Part shown: positions 24,977 through 37,631 of the stretch, piece by piece | How the letters are laid out: every line of letters starts with the position of its first letter | How positions within the stretch are numbered: the stretch's first letter is position 1 | Source: Neocallimastix lanati (nom. inval.) | Lineage: Eukaryota > Neocallimastigomycota > Neocallimastigomycetes > Neocallimastigales > Neocallimastigaceae | NCBI GenBank assembly: GCA_016946835.1 | Contig: JACVTC010000004.1 | Location: 285,001 to 337,500 of the forward strand | Length of the DNA stretch: 52,500 bases | Direction of reading: 5' to 3' | Made by a program: the position numbers and the translations under genes | The notes under the pieces: model-generated | What the model was told of the DNA's origin: nothing | The model's input: only the letters and a program-made list of their open reading frames with translations | Database searches by the model: none

Positions 24977-27900
24977 AAAAAAATAAAAAAATAGTTTCTT
25001 ACAATCAATAATATAGAATTTAATAAGTTTATAAATATTTATTTTGAAAGAACACAACCGATAACAAATTTTGAAACTGAAAAGTACACTTATTTTGTTC
25101 TCCATATAATACAACTTCAATCATTTTATTTATTGTTATTTATGAAAATGATGAACTAAACAGTAATAAAAATTTTTTATCAGTCATCTATAATAATTAA
25201 AGAATTTAATATATGATTGAGCCTTCTTAGGTTTTATACAAGAAAAAAATAAAATACAAACAAAAAGATGTTATAATTATAATTTTAATTTCTAAAGATT
25301 TTATTTTTTTGTAATTATAACAAAAATATACATGAATTCAACTACAAATTTAAAAAATGTGCTTATAAATCTTTCAAAATATTTCATAATCAGATGTATT
25401 TTTCATTCCAATTAGAAATAATACAAATATAATTGAAGTCTTTTATCATAAAAATTTTAAACTTCTTATAGTGTTATCCATTTCTAGGTGAATTATGATA
25501 AATAAAAATTAAAATAGATAATAAAATATAATTAAAATAAATATTAATAATAAAAATAGATAATAAAATATAATTAAAGTAAATGTTTATAATAAAACCA
25601 AAGTAAACAATTTCTTTGTAGAAAAGGTATTGAAATATGTTTTTTAAAAGGTAAAAAAAAAAAAGAAAAAATTAATTTATAGTTGAAAATATCGAAAGGG
25701 AAATATTTTTATATAATTATTATTTTTATGAAAATAATAATAAATAATATATATATTTTATGAAGATAATCATTTTAAATATTATTTCTTTTATTTGAAT
25801 TTCTTAATATTCTTTTGAGTCAAAAAAAAAAAAAAAAAAATTAACATTTAATATTATATGTATTACATATGAAAAAAAATAACATAAAATAAAACATTTC
25901 CGATGGAATTTCTTTTGATTAAAAACATTTATGGACATTAAGAAAGTCTTTCAAATTTCTTTTATCTAAAAATAAAAGATTCTTTATAATAATCATTGAT
26001 ACTAAACCCTAACCTTTATATTTATTTTTAACATTAAAATATTAAACAATATGTAGTACAAATGATCAATATAGAGTACATTTATTTAATAATTAATATT
26101 AAACTCTTTAAAATTAAATAATTGCTTCGTTCAACATTTATTAGGAAAGTACAATTTCTTATACCCATTTATTTAATTTTGGTTTTTTGTATGTTGAAAA
26201 TCAAAGAAATAAAAAAGAATTTATTAAAAGAAATTATTTAAAATATAAAAGAAATAAATTTATGATAATAAATTATTAGTATAATTATTAGTATAATTAA
26301 TACTACATTTAAAAAAAAAATAATAATTAGAATTTATTAGAATACATTCCATTAATAAAATTAATATTAAGCCTAAATATTAGGAAAATAAATTTCTATA
26401 TAATATAAAATTAAAATAATCTTAAATTTTAATTATAAAGGAAAATTTCATTCAAAAAATTATAATTTACAAAACGAGTACAAGAGTACATTATATATTA
26501 AATATTCGTGTAACCTTTTTTTAATAACCAATATAACAAAAAAATATAATTTGTATATATAATTAATATTATAAATATTTTTTTTTTATATATATTAATT
26601 ATATATGCAAATCAAAATATTTTCATAATTTTTATAACGAACGAATAAATATATTTTTTTTTTTGCAATCTCCAAAACTATCTTTTAATTCATTATATTA
26701 ATAAAAATAATATCATTCTTATTTATTTACAAACAAATACATTGTACATTAAATATTTGTATAACCTTTTTTTAATATATTATTTCCAATATTAAAATAT
26801 ATTATAAAAATAAAAACAAACTACAATTAATAAATAATATATGGTCAATATTAAATAATATATAGTTAATGATTTAATAAATAATTATAACAAATTTTAA
26901 TATAAAATATATTATAAATTTAATATAAAATTTATTAAAATTTAATATAAAAATTTTTATATGCAAAAGTTAATGATATATAAATAAACAACTAAATATA
27001 ATATATATAAAGTATAATTATATTTATAAATTTATGTTTATTAAAGTTTAGAATTTGTAAATCTAAATATTAATGGTTCTAAAACGGTTCATTCATTTGT
27101 AACATAAAATTTAAATTTTGATAAACCATATATTATAATATATTAAATTTTAATAAAAATCATAAACTTTATTTAATATTATAAATTGACATCTACAGAA
27201 ACTTTTTATTATGTTGAATATACTTTTTCAATATTATTTTAATATAAAATGCATTAAATGTTTTTTTTTTTATTTTATTAAGATAAAGTTTTGTTATTTT
27301 GACTAATATAAAATAATATAATACATAATAAATTATATTAACTTATTTATATTTATATATATTTAATATATTTTTTATTATTTATTTTATTATATTATAT
27401 ATACTTAATTTATTTTTTTTTTTTAAAATTTTATATTATAAAAATAATATATATATATTTTATTTTTTATTTTATATTATAAAAATAATATATATATTTT
27501 TTCATAAAAAAAATAACACATGTATTTAAATTAATAATTAAAATTATAATATAATGAAATAATAATTAAAGTTGTGTAAATATTGTATAATAAATTTATT
27601 TTTTTTTTATTATAATTTTATTCGTTTTATATATTAATAATTAAAGTATGATTTTGAAATAACAATGAATATGAATAATATAATTGTTTTTAAATTCTAA
27701 AAAAAAGTAATTTTTTTTTATAATTTTACTCATTTTATATTAATTAAAGTATGGTTTTGAAATAACAATGAATAAAATAATTGCTTTTAAATTCTAAAAA
27801 AAAGTATAATAAATTATTAGAGTATGAAAATTAAAAATAATTTTAATAGTAGTGAATGAAAAAAAAATATAATGCTAGTTTTTACAAAAATAAAAAACTA

Positions 27901-28483
27901 AATAATATTAATATAGAAAAAAGGATACTGGTTATATTTAAAAAAAAAAAAATCAATAATTAAGATCAATATAATAGGAGAATAAAAAAAATTATTAATA
28001 TATTAGCTTCTTTTAAAATGTATTATACTTATTATTAATGTTATTATATATAAATGAATAAGAGAAAAATTAAGCAATATATTGAAGTATATTTCAAATT
28101 ATTATCTTATAGAATAATTTTTATTTATTAATTTTTGTAATTTGATTTGATAATTTATTATTTGTATTTATTAACAAAATTACAAACAATGTATCAATGT
28201 ATATAATAATCTCTTTTATTACTAACATATTATAATATGAATACAAATGAATTGAATTAATATAATAATTATTAAATGACAATTTATATATTCATATAAA
28301 GAATAGAAAGATATATTGTATTATATATATTAAATTTTAGTTATTTAGTATTATTTAGTATTATAAAAAATTTTTAATAATTTAAATTATTTATATATAT
28401 ATTTATTCTTTTTTTTTTTTTATTCGTTTTTCGATATATTTAATTTATATATATATATTTTTCTTTTAAAAATTTTTTTACTT

Positions 28484-28516
<33 letters not shown>

Positions 28517-29585
28517 TCAAACAGAATATATAAAAGTTTTTAAATATATGTTAATATGTAGATGAAAAAGTGTTTTGTTTCATTTAAGAAATAATATAAA
28601 ATTATAAAAATTTGAAATTAAAAGAATAAAATAAAATATAATACAAATAAAAAATAATAAAATAAAGAATATAAAAGCAATAATAATAAAGGAGGTCAAA
28701 AATAGTAATAAAAATAAATAGTAATAGAAATAAATAGAAATTACAATAAAAAAAAAAGATAAAAAAATAATTTTATTAATATATATAGACATTTTAGCTT
28801 TCTATATTTATATATTTATTTAATTTTTTTTTTCTACAATTTTTGTACTATTATTATTTTTATTATTATTTTTATTTTTAAATTAACCTTTTAAATACAT
28901 AATTATTTTGCATGTATAAACTAATTAAAATATATAAACTAAATTAAAATCATATAAACTAATTCCAGTAAAAAATTAAATTTAATAAACAAACAATTAA
29001 AAAAAAAATAAATAAATAAATTATAATAATAATAATAAATAACAATTAAAAAATACAAAAAATCATAAAAATATTATAATCAAATCAAAATCTGATAGAA
29101 CAAAAATAAAATAAAATAAAATAAAATAAAATAAAAAATAAGAATAAAATATTATTAATATAGTTAACTAATCTTTTTTTAATAAAAAAACAAAAAGACT
29201 ATATTTTTAATTTTTATTTTTTGCAAAAATATAATAAATAAAAAATCAAAAAAGTATATATATATAAATATTTAAAAGAAAATTAGTAAATATTTATTAA
29301 TAGAAAATAATATAGTTGTTTCTTATCTATATTAATTATATTAAATACATATTTGATATTTACATATTAAATGATAAATTAAAAAGAACTTTTAAATATT
29401 TATAAATATATATATTTAGTTTATTATATATTTAAATAAATAAAAATAGTAATAATCTTTAAATAAATTCCTAAGAAAAAATTTAATAATAAATTAAAAT
29501 AATAATAAAAAAAAAAAATAAATAAAATATATTAAATTAAGATAGTAAATAATTCAAAAAGTTATATATATTATATATATTAAAA
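23652..29585. other. Long AT-rich intergenic region
   Basis: About 5.9 kb with no gene I can support. It contains long A/T homopolymers (24125-24173, 24934-24974, 28480-28515) and a diverged tandem duplication of about 105 bp (27600-27708 and 27709-27812). It also has a 39-bp direct repeat 250 bp apart (26486-26525 and 26739-26778, core ATTAAATATT then TAACCTTTTTTT) and a smaller duplication at 25508-25590. Slightly higher-complexity patches at 24220-24290 and 24380-24540 could be transposon crumbs but match nothing I know. The F-BAR gene promoter lies at the right end. Confidence 0.6.
27600..27812. repeat. Diverged tandem duplication, about 105 bp
   Basis: Both halves carry AATTAAAGTATGRTTTTGAA, then ATAACAATGAAT, and end TTTTAAATTCTAAAAAAAAG. 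The second copy has an internal loss near the middle. Confidence 0.8.
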
Positions 29586-32500
29586 ATGACAATGAATGTT
29601 CTGAATAATAATTATAAGAATGAAATTGAAAATTCTTTTGCTGCAAATTTTTGGGTAAATATTTATATATATTAATAAATTATTATTATTATAACAATTT
29701 TCAGTGATTAATTAGTATATGCTAATCTATATATAATTTTTTTTTATATTTTTATATATGTATAAATATTAGGGCAAAGGTGATAAAGGTTTAGAGGTAT
29801 TATTAAATCATATGAGAAGAACTAAAGAAGCTTGTGACAATTTAAATAAAGTATTGAAAGGAAGAGCAGAAATAGAAGAGAACTATGGTAGACAATTAGT
29901 TGAATTATCAAAAAATTTAATAGATCAAGATGAAATTGTATCAATGAGAGATTCAATGGAAACCCTCAGATTGGAGATAGAAGCTACTGGGCAATCAAGA
30001 ATAGATTTAGCATTGGATGTCAAAGAACAAATAACTTCATTGTTAAATGAATTTTCTTCCAATCAAGAAAAAATTATTAATAATTATAAAATTGTTATGG
30101 AACGTCATTTATATTTAAAAAATTCGCAAACTCAAGAAGTTTTGAAGGTTAATGAAAAATATCAAAAAAAATGTGAAGCTGCATTGGCTATTTCTAAGAA
30201 ATTAAATACTTGCTCTGAAGAAGAAGTTAGTTATTATAAAAATTTATTGAAACAAACCATGATTGAAGCTAAGGAAATTGATAAAGAATATATTATGGTA
30301 GTAAATCGTTTACATCAAATTTATAGAAAATGGCAACAAGAGTGGACTAGAAAATGTGAAAATTTTCAGAAATTTGAAGAAGATAGAATTCGTTTCTTAT
30401 TTGATCAAATGTGGAATTATGCTAATATGTTTTCTACAGTATGTGTTGCTGATGATGAAGGTTGTGAAAAGTTACGTGTTCAATTAGAAAAGTGTGACAG
30501 TAAAAAAGATGTTATTTATTATATTAGAGACCATAAAACTGGTTCAGTAATTACTGAAGCCCCTAAATATATTAATTATTACTCTAATATTCAATATTTG
30601 GAAGATATTGTTGAATTAAATGGTGATCAAAAATTTACAATACCTCATTCAGTAAGAAGTGATTCTAGAGGAAGAATTCCTCAACAATCACATATACAAT
30701 CTCAGTTATCTCAGTCTCAGCAACAACCTCAACAACAACCTCAACAACAAATACAATCACAACATTCACATCCAATTCGTCAACAAAGTTTCCCAAATCA
30801 ATTTGGAAGTGGTAATGGCAATGTTGCAATGAATAATCAATTACCTATGAATCAAAACTATATCAATGGTCAAGTGTATAATAATCAAATGCGTCAACAG
30901 CCATCACAATTACAAAAATTACAAGATCAAAATCATCCAAATGGTCAACCACAAATTAATAATTCACAAAAGATCGTAGAAACAGATGAAGAAAAGAGAA
31001 ATAAAATGAAGAAGACTAGTATGTCATCAATAAAGAAGAAGTTTAGTAAGAAACGTACATCACTTTATGTTACTAATAAATCTCCAAAGAATTCTGACGA
31101 TGAATCAGGAAATGAAGAAAGAGAAAATAAATTATTTAGTGCTACTACAAATGAAAGTATAACTGGCAATAATAATAATGATAAAAATAACAATAATGAC
31201 AATAACAATGCTAATGGATCTAGTAATAGTACTACTAAAAGTAATAATAGTATAGTAAGTGAAGATAACAATGCAGATGATGTAAATGCCAGTGTAATGA
31301 GTGTAGTTCCTCAAATACCAGCAGTGGAAGAAGAAGAAAAAAGAATAAGTAATATATTGACACAGTCAATATTAGAAGAAATTAATTCAGAATCCTTTAT
31401 GAAAACTCCTATACCAAATGATGAACAACATCCATCTCATGCATTACCACCAGCACCAGTAATGTTAGATACATCTATTATTGTACCACCTTCCTCATTA
31501 ATAAAGAATGAATTAGATATTGATGAGGAAGATAAAACTTCATTAAGTAATAATATCGAATCCTTAGGATCAGATAAAGAAGAAATTATTCAAAGTGAAA
31601 AATTACTAGTGAATAATGAAAATATTAATAAGAAAGAACATCATATAGATGAAGCTAATAGTAATACTGAAAATACTATGGTTACAGATAATGATGCTGT
31701 AGAAAGTATTGATGAAAATAAAAAAGTTAAAGTTGAAGAACAAGCTCTTTCAGAAATTTTAAATGATCAACCTAATGATGTTATATTAACAGCAGAAGTA
31801 AAAGATGTTGAAGAGATTGAAGAAAAGAGAATGGAAGAGGAAATAAATGATGAACAACCATTAGTAGCTGAAATTAGAGATGCAGAAGATATGCAACAGA
31901 AATATGATGATGGTGAAGAAGCATTAAAAAGTAAGGTTCAAGATATTAATGAAGCTTTAAAATCTTCTGATTTTAATTTAGATATTAAACCCATTCCAAC
32001 CTTTAAAGAATTAGGCTTTAGAGATAGTTATGGTAATTATTCTACAACAAGTACCGATGATGTTGAATCCGTAAATATTATTGAAGAAAGCTCAATTGAA
32101 ATTCCTGATAATTCATCATATAATCGTGAAAGCTATAATCGTGATAGTTATAACTCACAATCATATGAAAATAATCTTGTTATCATTGATGAGGATAATG
32201 ATGTAATTTCTACAAATACTCCAAATACTTCCAAAAATAATATGGATAATTTAATGGATACGGAAGAAGCTGACAATATTCCAAAATTAGATGAAGAAGA
32301 TGATGATGAAATTAATAGTGATGATGAAGCAGATGAAGAAGTTGAAAAAGATTATCCTGTTCAAAAATCACAACGTTCAACATACAATAATAATAATAAT
32401 TTACAACCAGAATTTGATTCTATTGAAAAAGATGTAAGTACAATGACTATTGATGAGTCACTTGTACCAATAAGAAATACAAGTAATGAAATATATAATG

Positions 32501-34057
32501 AAATTCAACATCAAAAGAGAAATACTTATAAGAAGGGAGGTCAACCTTTACCAAGAATGGAAAGAAGAGAAAGTCTTTATGGTATTTCAAAAGAATCTTA
32601 TGATCATAATCAACAACCTCAAAATCCTAAGAAAGTTTCGTCTGTTAAAAGTACAACTAGTAAGAATAATGAAACAAATGTGGCAGAAGCGGCTATTGCA
32701 GCTGTAAATAATAAGATGATGGGAGGTATTCAACTTCAGAAACCATCATTAAATAATAATTATTCTATTCAAACAATAACAACTTCAGCCTCAGTTTCTA
32801 ATTCAAGTCCTTCTTATGCTAATAATTATAAGGGTACTACAGAACAGATAAAAGAAATGTCTTCTGAAAAGGAAGAATTAAGTGCTGATTCTCCAACATT
32901 ATTATATGGTCTTCACTTCATACCACCAATGTTACGTAATCAAATAGTACAAAATCAAGAAATGCAATTAAATAATAAATCTTCCTTAATTCAAAATCAA
33001 AATGCAAATAATATTATTAATGTAAATAATCAAAAACAAATGCAAAATAATTTAAATAAGTATCCTTCATCTGTTTCTTCCAATAATTCGAATTCATCCG
33101 CAAAAATATCAAAAATAAGTGCCATTAATTCAACAGGCATAGCAAATAATTATAATAATAATCGTGGTTCATCACAAGGTTCAATCGATTCTAATCGTTC
33201 ACAAAAATTCGGTGAAAATTCAAAGGGTTCACCTTCTTCTGTATATTCTAATTCTAGAAATCAATATTATCAGTATAAGAATGGAGCTGGCTCCACATCG
33301 AATAATGGTGGAATTAATGGTTCAAATAATGGATCACCTCATTCTCAACAACAAACAGTCAATCAACAACAGCAACTGCAATATAATTCTCAACCGGTAC
33401 AAAATCAACAGATTTCACAAATGAATCAATTAAAAATTCAATTAATGCCAGAATATCAAGGTCAACCTACAACACCTTCTCAAGAATACATTGAAGTTAA
33501 TAATATTCCAAAATACCCAGCTGTTGAATTAAATAGTACATATAATCCATATGATTTAAGAATTAAAAAGCCAGTATTATTTAGTGGTAAATAAAAATCA
33601 TAATAATATAAATAATATAAAATTTTTAATATTAAATTTTTATTTTTTTTTTTATTTTTTTTTTATATGTATATATATATTTTACTTTTTTATTTTTATT
33701 TATATTTTTTATTTTTATTTTTTTTTTATATTTATATTTATATTTTTATTTATTTATATTTTTTATTTTTATTTTTTTTATTTATATTTTTTATTTATAT
33801 ATTTTTTTTTTATATATTTTTTATTTTTATTTATTTATTATTATTTTAAAAAAAAAATTGTAGTTAAAACTTTATATGATTATGAAGCTGTATCATTTGA
33901 AGAAGTTTCCTTTAAGGCTAATTTTGTTTTACCAATTTTAGCTGTTCAAGAAGATGGATGGTGGGAAACTGAAGTTAATGAAATGAAAGCAAATGGTACT
34001 ATAGGTCGTAGAAGAGGTCTTATACCATCTAACTTTGTTGAAGTTATTAATGAATAA
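29586..34057 (+). CDS. F-BAR and SH3 protein (PCH family, Cdc15/Hof1/Imp2-like), 1358 residues
   Basis: Three exons: 29586-29654, 29773-33586, 33864-34057, phases consistent. Residues about 15-270 form an F-BAR domain that dimerises and binds curved membrane. It starts with NSFAANFWGKGDKGLEVLL, NHMRRTKEACDNLNKVL and GRAEIEENYGRQL, the FCH signature. A Gln-rich stretch (about 330-350) and a basic cluster (about 434-455, KKKFSKKR) follow. Then comes some 800 residues of acidic, Asn/Ser-rich disordered sequence with PxxP-type motifs. Residues 1295-1355 are an SH3 domain (VKTLYDYEA, EDGWWETEV, GLIPSNFVEVI). An F-BAR, a long linker and a C-terminal SH3 is the layout of septum and actin-ring scaffolds; the closest paralog group cannot be fixed by eye. 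The SH3 exon is easily missed because the second exon runs on to a stop (33592-33594) in the intron. Confidence 0.92.
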
Positions 34058-35027
34058 TATGACTAATTTTTTTTTTATTCATTAAATTTCTATCGTAGTT
34101 ATTTTATTTTTTTTTTTTTAATTAAAACATTTAAAATATATATTAACTTGATTATAGAAGGAATAGATATCATAAATTTTCTTTAGACTAATATATTTAT
34201 TTAGTTTATATTTAAAATAATATTTTTAATAAATAAATATATATAAATTAAAATATAAATATAAATTTATTATATTTATATAAGTAAATAAGCAAATAAT
34301 AGTAAAAAGAAAAAAAATATTAAAAAATAACAAATAAAAAAAATAATAAAAAAATAATAAAAAAATAATAAAAAATAATAAAAAAAATAATAATAATAAA
34401 ATTATTAGACAAAGCACAACAAAACAAAAGCAAAAAAACTAAAATATATAAAATTAAAAGCAAAAAAACTAAAATATATAAAATTAAAAGCAAAAAAACA
34501 AAACAAAACAAAGCAAAACAAAACAAAAACAACACAAAAAAAAAAAAAAAAAAAAAAGATAGAACAAAATGGCAATATTATTATATTAAATTTTGGTAAC
34601 AAATTTAATTATACATAATATTTATTTATTATACATCAACTTGATTATATTCTTTAACCTTTATATGTATTAATAAATATTAAGTTATTTTATTATAAAA
34701 TCTTTATGAAATAAATTCTCTAATAACAATAATTAGTATTAATTTTTTTTTTTTTTTTATTCTTTTCTAAGTATTAAAATAAATAAAAATAAGAAAAAAT
34801 AAAATAAATATAAAATAAAAAATATAATAAAAAATATAATGAAATAATGAAATATTAATAATGATATTAATAATAATAAACATTATTTTAAAAAATAATA
34901 ATAAAAATAAAAATATTTTAAATAAAAAATTTGTAATATGTATATTTTTTGATTTAAGAAAATATGTTTATAATAAATTGTGTTATTATTATAATTATTT
35001 AATTATGCAATTAAATATTCGATTAAT
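34058..35027. other. Intergenic with A-rich simple repeats
   Basis: No gene. A 32-bp unit (AAAAGCAAAAAAACTAAAAT then ATATAAAATT) is repeated in tandem at about 34426-34490 and followed by AAAACAAAAC-type repeats and a pure A run (34537-34557). Minus-strand open frames here are artefacts. Confidence 0.6.
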
Positions 35028-35094
35028 TTATTAATGAAAAAACTATTAATATCTACATATTTTATTTTGGTATTAATAGTTTTTTCATTAATAA
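35028..35094. repeat. Perfect inverted repeat, 24-bp arms, 19-base loop
   Basis: 35028-35051 (starting TTATTAATGAAAAAACTATT) is the exact reverse complement of 35071-35094. A transcript would form a strong hairpin. A second small hairpin, GCACT-GAA-AGTGC, lies at 35123-35135. No coding context. Confidence 0.9.
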
Positions 35095-35407
35095 CATTTA
35101 TATAATTAATTGGTTTAATAAAGCACTGAAAGTGCATTCTCTTCCTTGTCTAAAATATACATATATATAATTAATGGACTTAATACTTTTATCAGTCATT
35201 TTTAAAAGAGTTAGTTCTAAGTTATTAAATATTAAAAAAAAATTACTAATATTGTTATTTACATAAATTATATTTAAATTTTTTTAAATATATGTATGTA
35301 TTACTATTTTATTATATACATAGTGATCAAATAATGTATTAAAAAGAAATAAAATAAAAATAAATATGTAGATAAATATATATATAAATAAATAAATAAA
35401 AATTATT

Positions 35408-35420
35408 ATTAAAATATCTA
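35408..35420. repeat. Target-site duplication, 5' copy, of truncated LINE
   Basis: ATTAAAATATCTA, repeated exactly at 36375-36387 after the poly(A). Four extra bases (ACAA) separate it from the first base matching the full-length LINE. Confidence 0.85.
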
Positions 35421-35424
35421 ACAA

Positions 35425-36336
35425 TAATAAACTTCCTGGAGAAATAAGGAAGTTTTACTGGGAAAATATTCATTATTCAAGCACTCCTGAGATCAGATCT
35501 ACAAAATACAAGAAATTTAAATTTGGTTTTAAAAAATTTATTCAACGTCTATCACTTAAATATTCACAATTTTCTCTTGGATTTTTTTGGATTGGACGAA
35601 TTAAATGTGGATTCAAATTTGATGTAAAAACGTATGTTAAAAGTAATCTAGTATCAGAAAATTGCCCAACATACTGCCCTTGTTGTGGTGAGAGTAACAG
35701 CATACCTAGTTTTACACACTGGATACTTTTATGTCCTAAATTTGAAGAATTTAGGCAACATTTCATTCCCTTTGTTGATGAAATTTTTATTAATTTTTCT
35801 CTTATTGTTCATGAGAAATCATTGAACATTCCTGATGATAAAGAGGAAGATTTTGATGATAATATCAATTTTTACGTGCTGTGTCTCCTTCTTGGCGGAA
35901 ATGCAGTATTTGAAATCTTAAAGATCGGCTCGGGGGAAAGAAGGCGATATATTAATAATATTTTTCAATCACCTTCGAACGAGTCTTCTTTCCCGATTTC
36001 ATATTTTGTGGGGCTTGCGGAATTCCTTACTAATGTTATGCCTATTGTGATTGGTGATTTTTACACCATGATCGATTTGTATAGTGTTAGACCTACCGTT
36101 GTCAAGAGCGTCGACGTCGTAACGATAAGGCAAAGAAGAAATTCTGATACAGATTCGAATGATAATTTTCATCCACATGGAGTTATCTTCGATGAATGGG
36201 AAGAGTTAGAGGCCTTTTCGTCCTCGAATCTCATAACGTAGTTTTTTAATATTAATATAAAAAAAAAAATTTCATGTATTTAAACTTCATGTATTTTTTA
36301 AAAAAAAAAATATTATTAAATAAAGTTTATTCCTAG

Positions 36337-36374
<38 letters not shown>
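35425..36374 (+). mobile_element. 5'-truncated young copy of the full-length LINE
   Basis: Matches the reverse complement of about 8165-9115 almost base for base through the zinc knuckle (CPTYCPCCGESNSIPSFTHW), the final residues and the 3' untranslated region. It ends TTATTCCTAGTCT and an A tail (36339-36374). I noticed only three substitutions when comparing parts by eye (GAG for GCG in the PAIRST codon, CTT for CTA, AAT for AAC). The last part of the ORF (35822-36241) encodes the same 139 residues. A 5' truncation with poly(A) and target duplication is the signature of target-primed reverse transcription. Not functional: it lacks the endonuclease and reverse transcriptase. Confidence 0.95.
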
Positions 36375-36377
<3 letters not shown>

Positions 36378-36387
36378 AAAATATCTA
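36375..36387. repeat. Target-site duplication, 3' copy, of truncated LINE
   Basis: ATTAAAATATCTA directly after the poly(A) tail, identical to 35408-35420. Confidence 0.85.
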
Positions 36388-36972
36388 TAATATTCATAAA
36401 AAAAAATTTTTTTAAAAAAAAAAAAAATTCATAATTAGAAAATATAATAAATTTGAAATTAGACATAATTGTTGAAATATAAATGAAATTTCAACAATTT
36501 GAAATCAGACATAATTTAAGCTTGAAATGTAAATATAATTTCAAAAATAGAATAAGTATAATATATGAATTTTGTTTTAACTTTTATTTCTTTTAATACT
36601 GAAAAATATTATATGAATGATTCTTTTCAATACTTGATTAACATTTACATTTTAAATAAATAGTTCTATTTAAAATAAATTAATATAAATAATAAATTAT
36701 AATTTTAATATTAATTTAAATTAAATAATAATAACCAAAACCTCAATCCATAAATAAACATTTTAAAGTTTTGAAATTTAAATAAAAACAATAAAAATTA
36801 TGGTAATAATTATTAATAGAAAATTTTTATTTTTTTTAAAAAAAAAATATATATATATATATATATTAATACAATTAAATACATTATGTAAAAATATTTA
36901 ATAAATTTTGATAGTTATGTTGTACAAAATTGTCTCACTCATGAAAAAATTTAAAAAAAATTTAAAAAACAG
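36388..36972. other. Intergenic upstream of RPL21
   Basis: AT-rich. A short duplicated phrase, GAAATYAGACATAAT with AATTTGAAAT context, occurs at about 36449-36470 and 36496-36513. No gene. Confidence 0.5.
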
Positions 36973-36998
36973 CCAATCGTATTAATTAAAGTCACGTG
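36973..36998 (+). promoter_or_regulatory. CCAAT box and CACGTG palindrome upstream of RPL21
   Basis: CCAAT at 36973-36977 and GTCACGTGTA (CACGTG at 36993-36998) lie 150-175 bp before the RPL21 ATG. GC-containing motifs stand out in this background. CACGTG is the E-box read by bHLH factors such as Cbf1, and CCAAT by the HAP complex. Function here is inference. Confidence 0.4.
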
Positions 36999-37148
36999 TA
37001 ATATAAAAAATCTATCTATCCTATAAAACCAACTTTAGCTTTTGATCCAAAATTTAAATAGTCTCTCTAATTATATATAGGAAATTTTTAACTTCCTGTA
37101 CTGTATAATTTATTGTATACCAACATTTTTATTGAATAATTAACAGCA

Positions 37149-37631
37149 ATGCCACATTCATTCGGTATTAGAGCTAGAACTCGTCACTTATTCGCCAGAG
37201 AATTCCGTACTAACGGTCCAGTTAAGTTATCTACTTACTTAAAGACCTACCGTGTTGGTGATATCGTCGATATCAAGGCTAATGGTGCTATCCAAAAGGG
37301 TATGCCACACAAGTTCTACCATGGTAAGACTGGTGTTATCTACAACGTCACTAAGACCTCTGTTGGTATCATTGTTAACAAGCAAGTTGGTAACAGATTC
37401 ATTGAAAAGAGAATCAATGTCCGTATTGAACACATTAAGCACTCCAAGTGCCGTCTTGACTTCCTTAACCGTGTCAAGAAGAATGCCGAATTAAAGGCTG
37501 CTGCTAAGGCTGCTGGTACTCGTGTTAATGTCTGTCGTCAACCAGAACAACCACGTGAAGCTCGTTTCGTTTCTACTAAGGGTAATACTCCAAAGACTGT
37601 CGCTCCAGTTCCATACGAAGCTCTTGTTTAA
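37149..37631 (+). CDS. RPL21: Ribosomal protein eL21 (L21e family)
   Basis: Component of the 60S ribosomal subunit. It is 160 residues, the normal length for the family. It starts MPHSFGIRARTRHLF, typical of fungal L21, followed by LSTYLKTYRVGDIVDIKAN, IQKGMPHKFYHGKTGVIYN, VNKQVGNRFIEKRINVR, IEHIKHSKCR and RQPEQPREARFVSTKGN, and ends TVAPVPYEALV. The ATG follows TTAACAG at 37140-37146, so a 5' untranslated-region intron may end just before the start; otherwise a single exon. Codon use is C/G-enriched like RPL3, as expected for high expression. Intact. Confidence 0.98.
   Translation: MPHSFGIRARTRHLFAREFRTNGPVKLSTYLKTYRVGDIVDIKANGAIQKGMPHKFYHGKTGVIYNVTKTSVGIIVNKQVGNRFIEKRINVRIEHIKHSKCRLDFLNRVKKNAELKAAAKAAGTRVNVCRQPEQPREARFVSTKGNTPKTVAPVPYEALV

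Noticed and set aside
33584-34057. 157-codon frame with a Phe/Tyr-rich N-terminus before an SH3 domain
   Set aside because: The N-terminal part is a T-rich intron; only 33864-34057 is coding and it joins in phase to the F-BAR exon.
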